Shown here: piece after piece, positions 33,617 through 39,270 of the stretch
Layout of the letters: each line of letters begins with the position of its first letter
Position numbering within the stretch: position 1 is the stretch's first letter
Assembly (NCBI GenBank): GCA_020073365.1
Contig: JAIQFL010000072.1
Location: 1-39,270, forward strand
DNA length: 39,270 nt
Direction: 5' to 3'
DNA from: Terriglobia bacterium
GTDB lineage: Bacteria > Acidobacteriota > Terriglobia > Bryobacterales > Bryobacteraceae
Notes under the pieces: generated by a model
The model's database searches: none
The model's input: the letters and a program-made list of their open reading frames with translations, nothing else
What the model was told of the DNA's origin: nothing
Made by a program: the position numbers and the translations under genes

Positions 33617-35716
33617 ATGCGCGTGGCGTTTTTCTCCCCGCTGCCGCCGGCGCGCAGCGGGATCGCCGACTATTCCGAGGTCCTGATCGAATCCCTCAAA
33701 CCGCTGGTGGATCTGGAGGTCTTCTCTGGTGGGGCCGGGACCGCCCAGGCAGGTGACAGACGACAAAAGACGATCGTCTGTCCCACCGCCGACATCGCCC
33801 TGTACCACGTGGGCAACAACGCCTGGCATGACTTCGTCTATGAGGCAGCCCTCGCGCATCCTGGCGTGGTGGTGATGCACGAGTCCAATCTGCACCACCT
33901 GATTGCCGACCTCACCATCAGACGCGGCGATTGGGACGCGTATGTGCGCGAGTGTGAGTACCAGGGCGGGAAGCAAGCGCGCGAGTTCGCCGAGCGCGTG
34001 CGCCGGCTCGAGGTCGGCCCCGATTATGACGGCGTGCCCATGACGCGGCGTCTCCTGGAATCCGCACGCGGGGTGGTGGTGCACAGCCGCTTCATGCGGG
34101 ACGAAATGCGCGCCGCCGGATTCACGGGCCCGATTGCCGTGATCCCGCACGGCGCGTGGATCCCGGAAGCCGACCGTAACTCCTGGCGGCACAAACTAGG
34201 CCTGGACGAGCTCACGCCGCTCATCGGCATCTTCGGATTCCTGAAGCCGTACAAGCGGATTGCGGAATCGCTGCGCGCCTTCCGGCGCGTGGTGCGGCTG
34301 GCGCCCAACACCAGGATGATTCTGGTGGGAGAGCCGCACCCGGAGTTCCCCATCGAGCCCATGATCCGCTCCATGGGCCTGTCTGCGAACGTGCGGGTGC
34401 TGGGGTTCACTCCGATCGAAGACTTCGTCGGTTATCTGGGCGCGTGTGATATCGTTCTCAACCTCCGGTTCCCCACAGTGGGCGAAAGTTCCGGGACATT
34501 GCTTCGTTCGCTGGGTCTTGGCAAAGCCGTGCTCGTCTCCGAAGTCGGCTCCTTCCAGGAGTTCCCCGACGACGTGTGCCTGAAGGTTCCCGTGGGCCCT
34601 GGCGAAGAAGACCTGATTTTCGAATACCTGAGTCTCCTGGTATCGCGCCCCGAAGTAGCCCAAGCCCTCGGCGCCCGCGCCCGAGCCTACGTAGCCGAGC
34701 AGTGCAACTGGGCGACGGTAGCCCGTCAATACACCGAGTTTCTAGAATCGGTTTGTGGGGCAGGTCCCCGACCTGCCCAGCCAAATGTTCCAGAGCCTGA
34801 AACCGACGGCGCAAGCCCGCGGCCTGACCTGCAGACCATTCCACACTCTGAACCTGGCAGCGCAAGTCCCGGGCCTGCGGAGCCCTATGCTGAGCAGGTC
34901 GGGGACCTGCCCCACCTTGCTGGCCAAGTTGGCGATCTGGCCGAGTATCTCACTACCTGGGCCACTACTCCTCCCTCTCGGCAATATCTCGAAACCCACC
35001 AAACCCGCCTGGTCAAAACCCTGGAAATCACGCCCCCCGGCGGCCCCTGCGACCGAATCCTGGAAATGGGCGCGTACCTGCAAATCACTCCCGCCCTCCG
35101 CACCAGGCTAGGCTATGGCGACGTGCGCGGCTGTTACTTCGGCAAACTGGGCCGCGTCGACCACCGTGTAGTCACCTCCGCCGAAGGGGAGCCCTTCGCC
35201 TGTGACATCGACCATTTCGATGCCGAGAAAGACACCTTCCCCTACCCGGACGAGTGGTTCTCCACGGTACTCTGCTGCGAACTGGTCGAGCACCTGTTTG
35301 AAGACCCCATGCACCTGATGTCGGAGGTCAACCGCATTCTGAAGCCCAGCGGCCACCTGGTTCTGACTACCCCCAACGTGGCTGCTCTCCGCGGCATCTC
35401 CGCCATCCTGCAGGGCTACCACCCGGGATTCTTCCACGCCTACATTCGCCCAGCCGAATCGGGCGAGGTGGACGCGCGGCACAACCGCGAATACACCGCG
35501 CGTGAAATCCACAGGCTGCTCGAAAACTCAGGCTTCGAAGTGGCCCGACTCGAAACCGGCGAATTCCGCGACGTCCCTCATCCCGAGTTTGGCTGGGTGC
35601 TGCACCTGCTGGAACGGTACCGCCTGGAAACCGGCTTGAGGGGCGATGGAATCTACGCGGTGGGGCGCAAGACCGGGCCGGTGAAGGACCGCTACCCCGG
35701 TTGGCTCTACTCATGA
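33617..35716 (+). CDS. Fused family 4 glycosyltransferase and methyltransferase
   Basis: A 699-residue two-domain protein. Residues 1-378 are GT4 (SPLPPARSGIADYSEVLI, ADIALYHVGNNAWHDFVYE, GIFGFLKPYKRIAESLRAF, NLRFPTVGESSGTLLRSLG). Residues from about 434 are a class I S-adenosylmethionine methyltransferase (RILEMGAYLQITPALR as the SAM loop region, CCELVEHLFEDPMHLM, LVLTTPNVAALRG). The pair could extend and cap a glycan. Repeat DNA supplies residues 47-57 (DRRQKTIVCPT; family A, 33755-33786) in a loop of the first domain, and residues 380-433 (family B, 34755-34915) as the Pro-rich linker. The ATG at 33617 lies 1 nt after the preceding stop codon. Confidence 0.88.
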   Translation: MRVAFFSPLPPARSGIADYSEVLIESLKPLVDLEVFSGGAGTAQAGDRRQKTIVCPTADIALYHVGNNAWHDFVYEAALAHPGVVVMHESNLHHLIADLTIRRGDWDAYVRECEYQGGKQAREFAERVRRLEVGPDYDGVPMTRRLLESARGVVVHSRFMRDEMRAAGFTGPIAVIPHGAWIPEADRNSWRHKLGLDELTPLIGIFGFLKPYKRIAESLRAFRRVVRLAPNTRMILVGEPHPEFPIEPMIRSMGLSANVRVLGFTPIEDFVGYLGACDIVLNLRFPTVGESSGTLLRSLGLGKAVLVSEVGSFQEFPDDVCLKVPVGPGEEDLIFEYLSLLVSRPEVAQALGARARAYVAEQCNWATVARQYTEFLESVCGAGPRPAQPNVPEPETDGASPRPDLQTIPHSEPGSASPGPAEPYAEQVGDLPHLAGQVGDLAEYLTTWATTPPSRQYLETHQTRLVKTLEITPPGGPCDRILEMGAYLQITPALRTRLGYGDVRGCYFGKLGRVDHRVVTSAEGEPFACDIDHFDAEKDTFPYPDEWFSTVLCCELVEHLFEDPMHLMSEVNRILKPSGHLVLTTPNVAALRGISAILQGYHPGFFHAYIRPAESGEVDARHNREYTAREIHRLLENSGFEVARLETGEFRDVPHPEFGWVLHLLERYRLETGLRGDGIYAVGRKTGPVKDRYPGWLYS
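33755..33786 (-). repeat. 32-bp family A repeat inside the GT-methyltransferase gene
   Basis: It starts exactly on a codon boundary and reads GAC AGA CGA CAA AAG..., encoding DRRQKTIVCPT between two core strands of the glycosyltransferase domain. It is read in a different frame from the copy at 29898-29929, so the preserved frame is not due to one favoured peptide. Confidence 0.9.
34755..34915. repeat. 161-bp family B inverted-repeat element forming a protein linker
   Basis: The outer arms are GTGGGGCAGGTCCCCGACC (34755-) and the matching end GGTCGGGGACCTGCCCCAC (to 34915); each arm is itself a hairpin around CCCCGACC. The centre holds two similar ~30-bp units ending GCGCAAGCCCGCGGCCTG and GCGCAAGTCCCGGGCCTG. 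It is stop-free in the gene's frame and codes for a Pro/Gly/Ser-rich segment between the two enzyme domains. Confidence 0.85.
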
Positions 35717-36942
35717 GCGCCACCTACGTCGTATTGCAGGTAAGACTCAAGCCGGACTCCAGCACGGCGCATGCGGAGTTCATCGTTCGCAACCACACTC
35801 AGGAGACCTGGCGTGCCGCCGAGGGCTTCGGCTTCGGCTACCACCTCTTCGACGCGGACACCGGCACCCTGATCGTGGACGGCCCGCGCGTATATCCCGA
35901 ACGCGACATCAAGCCGCAAGAAACCATGACCGTCCGGCTGGATTTCGAACTGCCCGCGGAGGACGGCCGCTACCAGGTGCGGCTCTCTCCCATGCGCGAG
36001 AACGTCTGCTGGTACTACGAGAAGGGCTGGCCTTTCCTACTGGTGGAAGCCGTCACCAAGGATGGCGTCCCTGCGCTGGGCCGCCCGCGCGTCTCCTCCA
36101 GCGCAGCCCTCGCGCGCGAACGGTTGAGGCGCGGCATCGGCCGGGCTCTGGTTTATCCGTTGTTGACGATCTGGCGAAACCGCGGGCTGATTCGGGTCAT
36201 GGTCCGCCGCGACATCCTGGGCCGCTACCGCGGCTCGTTCGGCGGATCGTTCTGGACGGTGATGAACCCCCTTCTGCTGATGCTGACGTATTTCTTCGTC
36301 TTCGGCTTCATCATGAATTCGACCTTCCCGGGAGACCCCAGCCGCGCCGGCTTCGCCCTGTATTACCTGGCCGGCATGTTGCCCTGGCTGGCATTCAGCG
36401 AGGCGGTGGGCCGTTCGCCCAGTGTTATGCTGGAGCATCGAAATTTCGTGAAGAAACTGGTATTCGCGGTCGAGACGCTTCCGGTGAACCTGGTGGTGGC
36501 GGGGTTCGTGAGTGAGTTGTTTGCCATCCTCCTGTACTCGGTCTTTCTGCTGCTGGTGCGCCACCGGGTGCCCCTGGCGGTGCTCTGGTTGCCGGTGCTG
36601 CTGGTCCCGCAGTTGCTGCTCACCGCGGGCTTGAGCTGGTTTCTGGCCGCCCTCGGCGTATTCGTGCGGGACCTCGGCCAGATCCTGGGGTATCTGCTGA
36701 CAATCTGGTTTTTCGCAACCCCGATCTGCTATCCGGAGGAGTCTCTGCCCAGGTACCTGGCGCCGTTGGTTTCGAAGAACCCGATCTACATCCTGGTAAG
36801 AGGCTACCGGGCGATCTTCCTGCATAACCAGCCCCCCGCATTCGGCTCCCTCTGGAAGCTGTGTCTGCTATCGGCCGTGGTGTTCGTTCTGGGCCACGCC
36901 TGGTTCTACAAGTTACGTAAGTCATTTGCGGACATTATCTGA
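35713..36942 (+). CDS. ABC-2 polysaccharide export permease with N-terminal beta domain
   Basis: A 409-residue protein. Residues 1-115 form a beta-sandwich-like domain (AEFIVRNHTQETWRAAEGFGF, RYQVRLSPMRENVCWYYEKG) resembling the carbohydrate-binding C-terminus of Wzt ATPases and similar domains attached to glycan enzymes. Residues about 150-409 are a Wzm/TagG-type permease: the amphipathic VRRDILGRYRGSFGGSFWTVMNPL, then six membrane segments and the FFATPICYPEESLP loop. It should export the glycan on its lipid carrier. No ATPase gene follows. The ATG at 35713 overlaps the preceding stop codon (ATGA). Having the sugar-recognition-like domain on the permease rather than the ATPase is unusual. 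Confidence 0.88.
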   Translation: MSATYVVLQVRLKPDSSTAHAEFIVRNHTQETWRAAEGFGFGYHLFDADTGTLIVDGPRVYPERDIKPQETMTVRLDFELPAEDGRYQVRLSPMRENVCWYYEKGWPFLLVEAVTKDGVPALGRPRVSSSAALARERLRRGIGRALVYPLLTIWRNRGLIRVMVRRDILGRYRGSFGGSFWTVMNPLLLMLTYFFVFGFIMNSTFPGDPSRAGFALYYLAGMLPWLAFSEAVGRSPSVMLEHRNFVKKLVFAVETLPVNLVVAGFVSELFAILLYSVFLLLVRHRVPLAVLWLPVLLVPQLLLTAGLSWFLAALGVFVRDLGQILGYLLTIWFFATPICYPEESLPRYLAPLVSKNPIYILVRGYRAIFLHNQPPAFGSLWKLCLLSAVVFVLGHAWFYKLRKSFADII

Positions 36943-36944
36943 CC

Positions 36945-37529
36945 ATGCATAAAATCTCGACCGCGCTGATCGCGTACGGCCCCTGGGGAATCCTCCTCCT
37001 TAGCCTGATCGATTCCATGGGGATTCCGATTCCGGCGGTGATGGACTTCCTGCTGGTGGGAGTCGCCGCGAGCAGCGTGACGGCTCCGCAACATGCTTAC
37101 TTCACGGCCCTGCTGGCAGTCCTGGGTTCGACGGCTGGCAATATCCTCCTTTTCGTGGGCGCCAAGCACGGCCGAACGGTGCTTACCAAAGGTAATCCCG
37201 GGCCTGGCAGATTCCAGGTTTGGTTCCGCCGCTACGGCCTCCTCACCGTGTTCGTGCCCGCCGTGACCCCGGTGGTTCCCCTGCCGCTCAAAGTGTTCGT
37301 CATCTCGGCTGGTGCGTTCCACACTCCCTTCAGAAGATTCCTGGTGGTGATCCTGCTGGCCCGCGTCATTCGATATTTCGGCGAAGCCTGGCTGGGCATT
37401 CAACTGGGCGAGGATGCCAAGGGCTTCTTGATTCGCAACGGCTGGACGCTAGCCGGCATCGCCCTGGCGATGACCTTGGCGCTGGTGTTCCTGATCCGCC
37501 TCAACGATCGCCGCCGGCAGGCCCTGTAG
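36945..37529 (+). CDS. DedA/VTT-family membrane protein
   Basis: A 194-residue integral membrane protein with about five hydrophobic segments. It has the VTT/SNARE-associated features GPWGILLLSLIDSMGIPIPAV (E/D near the start), a Gly-rich AVLGSTAGNILLFVGAKHG, and the arginine-containing RYGLLTVFVPAVTPVVPLPLKVFVISAG. Members recycle undecaprenyl phosphate or other lipid carriers across the membrane, which would suit a locus that uses polyprenyl-linked glycans; this is inference from context. It starts 2 nt after the permease stop codon, so it ends the operon. Confidence 0.88.
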   Translation: MHKISTALIAYGPWGILLLSLIDSMGIPIPAVMDFLLVGVAASSVTAPQHAYFTALLAVLGSTAGNILLFVGAKHGRTVLTKGNPGPGRFQVWFRRYGLLTVFVPAVTPVVPLPLKVFVISAGAFHTPFRRFLVVILLARVIRYFGEAWLGIQLGEDAKGFLIRNGWTLAGIALAMTLALVFLIRLNDRRRQAL

Positions 37530-37576
37530 CGCAAGTGCTCGACGCGCGCCGACCCCAGGAACGCAGAGGGCTCCGG

Positions 37577-38024
37577 CTATAGAGGTTCCGGCTCCCCAAT
37601 GTAGAGGCGCGGATCGAATCGAAATGGCCGTGCTTCATTCCACACGAGCTTCGTGTAGCCGGTGTGGTTGGGATTGAGCAGGACATTGAACTCTTCGGGG
37701 ATGACGGCAGAGGGAACCTGGACAGCAACTTGACTGACGGCGCGGACCCACAAATCTCCCGCGGCCTGGCACGACGACGTTGCTGAGGTTCTCGCACCGC
37801 AAGATCTCGGGCGTCTCCGGCAGTTCGGTACTCGACCAAACATAATCGCGCGGCAATTGGCCCTTGTCGAGATGAACCGGGACCTCGATGCAGGCCAGAG
37901 ACAGGTATCGTCCCGTGTACAGCTTGGGTGTTCCGATGGGATTCCAGCGGCCCCCGGCTAACGTCGCACCGGTGAAGTCCGCCGTGGCCGGCGCTGAGCG
38001 GCGCATCCGGTAAATCTGCTTCGT
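37577..38024 (-). pseudogene. Frameshifted RES-domain toxin
   Basis: Two frames on the minus strand together make one RES toxin of about 149 residues. The N-terminal half (to about 37767) reads ADFTGATLAGGRWNPIGTP, then KLYTGRYLSLACIEV and HLDKGQLPRDYVW, with the Arg, Tyr and Glu of the active-site region. The second half, in another frame from about 37768, reads AAGDLWVRAVSQVAVQVPSA, then PEEFNVLLNPNH and RPFRFDPRLY. A one-base indel near 37770 breaks it. The expected start, three codons after the antitoxin stop, is ACG instead of ATG. RES toxins degrade or modify NAD+ or block its metabolism. Confidence 0.8.
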
Positions 38025-38030
38025 TGGAGA

Positions 38031-38149
38031 TTATGAGAAAACGCCGTAATCGATTCGAAGAAGAACTTCGAGAACGCGGCGCTGCTCCGCGGCATCGCCT
38101 GTCGCCACGAGTCCTGAGGACGTCGGCCGCCCCACTGACCGCCCGTGGC
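38031..38149 (-). pseudogene. C-terminal remnant of Xre/ParS-type antitoxin
   Basis: The frame just upstream of the RES toxin, ending in TAA at 38031-38033, reads SVGRPTSSGLVATGDAAEQR, followed by VLEVLLRIDYGVFS. This matches the end of the toxin-binding domain of Xre/MbcA/ParS-family (DUF2384) antitoxins, where L-x-T-x-x-G and R-I-x-Y-G-V recur. Its 5' part is missing: a family A repeat (38152-38183) and then the hrcA promoter region take its place. Confidence 0.65.
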
Positions 38150-38151
38150 CC

Positions 38152-38183
38152 GGCAGACGACGAAAACCGAGCGTCTGCCCCAC
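38152..38183 (-). repeat. Diverged 32-bp family A repeat at antitoxin remnant
   Basis: GGCAGACGACGAAAACC... ends in GTCTGCCCCAC, with several substitutions (GGGGC for GGGAC). It abuts the truncated end of the antitoxin remnant, so it may have been inserted in, or marks the deletion of, that gene. Confidence 0.7.
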
Positions 38184-38223
38184 TTTTTTGCCGCCGTCGG
38201 GCCCGTCAATTAAGGTTTATTCA

Positions 38224-38252
38224 TTGACCCTTTACTTTCAGTCGATTACAAT
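38224..38252 (+). promoter_or_regulatory. Strong sigma-70-type promoter of hrcA
   Basis: TTGACC (38224-38229) and TACAAT (38247-38252) are separated by 17 bp. The leader is about 26 nt, with AAAGGGGG just before the ATG. I see no CIRCE operator (TTAGCACTC-N9-GAGTGCTAA) here, which HrcA would normally bind. A short inverted repeat, GTCAAT/ATTGAC, flanks the -35. Confidence 0.75.
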
Positions 38253-38284
38253 GGTGTGTAGGGGAAGTGTAAGCAAAGGGGGCT

Positions 38285-39270
38285 ATGTTCACGGACGCGC
38301 CGCTCAAAACCAGGCATCAGGAGATTCTGACTTCGATCGTCCGCGCGTTTATTGAAACCGGCGAACCCGTCGGATCGCGTACCATCTCGAAGACTCGGAA
38401 CAATGAGCTTAGTCCGGCTTCGATCCGCAATGTAATGGCGGATTTGGCCGACGAGGGCTACCTTTCGCAACCGCACACTTCGGCCGGCCGCATACCAACA
38501 GAAAAAGCGTTCCGTTTTTACGTCCGGTCGTTGACCGCCAGCCGCGTGGCCTCCTTCGAAGCCGAGCGGTTGCAGTCCGAGTTCAGCGGGTTGCACACCA
38601 TAGGGGCCCACGTCGAGAGGTCCAGCTACATCTTGATGGAACTGACGCGCAATGTGGGAATCGCCGCGGCCATCCCGGCAGTAGCCCAGGAACTCGATCA
38701 GATCGAGTTGGTGCCGCTGTCCGACCGCCGCGTCCTCACCGTCCTGGTGACCCGCGATCACATCGTGAGGAACCGCGTGGTGGCGCTCGATCAGCCGGTC
38801 TCGCCCGAAGAGTTGATCTCGATTCGGAATTACGTGAACCGGAATTTCAGCGGTTGGCAGTTGGGCGCAGCGCGACGGGAACTCCTGCGCCGCATGGCTG
38901 AGGAGCGGGCGCTCTATGACGACGTAATGCGCACCCTTCAGGTGCTGTACCGAAAGGGCCTTCTGGATGTGGACACCTCCCCGGAAGTACACATGGAAGG
39001 CGCTTCCAATCTATTGGGCCTGGACCTTCACCTGACCCGCGAAAAGTTGCGGCAATTGCTGCAGGCCCTGGAGGAGAAAAAGCGGCTCATCGAACTGCTG
39101 GACCGGTTCCTGGAGCAGCCTGCGGGCGAGTTGGAAGTGCACGTCGGCCTGGAGCAAGCCCACCCCGCTATGAAAGACCTGGCGTTAATCGGAATGACCG
39201 TGCGGATGAGCAGTGGGCTGCCCGCCAAAGTGGCGGTCCTCGGCCCCATGCGCATGCATTATGAGCGCGC
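38285..39270 (+). CDS. hrcA: Heat-inducible transcription repressor HrcA (3' end outside window)
   Basis: Open from ATG at 38285 to the window edge (328 full codons); the family is about 340-350 residues, so only the last part is missing. The N-terminal winged helix reads LKTRHQEILTSIVRAFIETG, EPVGSRTISK, LSPASIRNVMADLADEGYL and SQPHTSAGRIPTEKAFRFYV, which is diagnostic of HrcA. The central part has VLTVLVTRDHIVRNRVV, and the C-terminal part FLEQPAGELEVHVGLEQ and GMTVRMSSGLPAKVAVLGPMRM. It represses chaperone genes and is released by GroEL shortage during heat shock. It commonly precedes grpE-dnaK-dnaJ, probably to the right of the window. Confidence 0.93.
   Translation, partial: MFTDAPLKTRHQEILTSIVRAFIETGEPVGSRTISKTRNNELSPASIRNVMADLADEGYLSQPHTSAGRIPTEKAFRFYVRSLTASRVASFEAERLQSEFSGLHTIGAHVERSSYILMELTRNVGIAAAIPAVAQELDQIELVPLSDRRVLTVLVTRDHIVRNRVVALDQPVSPEELISIRNYVNRNFSGWQLGAARRELLRRMAEERALYDDVMRTLQVLYRKGLLDVDTSPEVHMEGASNLLGLDLHLTREKLRQLLQALEEKKRLIELLDRFLEQPAGELEVHVGLEQAHPAMKDLALIGMTVRMSSGLPAKVAVLGPMRMHYER

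Overview
The window looks like chromosomal DNA of an Acidobacteriota bacterium, probably close to Bryobacterales/Solibacterales. This is inferred from gene content, not from a marker gene. The evidence is a double-FtsX permease of the ADOP type (acidobacterial duplicated orphan permease), a very large TonB-dependent receptor with an N-terminal carboxypeptidase-regulatory-like domain, tandem DUF4159 proteins, a DUF4337 protein, and high GC. There are no rRNA, tRNA or phage genes. I see no transposase gene, although palindromic repeats are abundant.

Layout. 1-478 is gene-free and has a 35-bp direct repeat. 479-6951 is mainly regulatory: a small conserved hypothetical protein, a membrane protein with a long Gln/Ser/Gly-rich tail, an NtrC-type sigma-54 activator, a NarL-type response regulator, a TrmB-type regulator, and a MerR-type regulator coupled to an exported protein. 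6994-14353 is mostly housekeeping: a GT2 glycosyltransferase, a SpoU/TrmH methyltransferase, a MEMO-family protein, a split acyl-CoA carboxylase (biotin carboxylase plus biotin carrier), a secreted TPR-like protein and an FAD-dependent reductase. 14566-26393 holds the TonB receptor, a PilZ protein, TadA, a DUF4337 protein, PurH, two DUF4159 paralogs and an ADOP permease.

26416-37529 is a surface-polysaccharide locus. It has a cupin, RmlA, an RmlC-like protein, RmlB, three GT4 glycosyltransferases, a DUF3108 exported protein, a GT4-methyltransferase fusion, an ABC-2 export permease with an extra N-terminal beta domain, and a DedA/VTT membrane protein. Many of these genes overlap by 1-11 nt and are probably translationally coupled. 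The genes would make activated deoxysugar, assemble and methylate a glycan, and export it. RmlD and the transporter ATPase must lie elsewhere. 37577-38150 is a decayed Xre/ParS-RES toxin-antitoxin pair. The window ends inside hrcA, which has a strong sigma-70-type promoter.

The most unusual feature is a set of palindromic repeats of several related families (cores GGGACAGAC/GTCTGTCCC and GGGGCAGG/CCTGCCCC). Some lie between genes like REP/BIME elements. At least four lie inside polysaccharide-locus genes and keep the frame open, adding peptide segments to two glycosyltransferases, to a signal-peptide region and to the linker of a two-domain fusion. The best-populated family, 32 bp long, has no stop codon in any of the six frames in its consensus form. 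A second pattern is that several genes have a -10-like hexamer 6-10 nt before the start codon, as expected for leaderless mRNAs.
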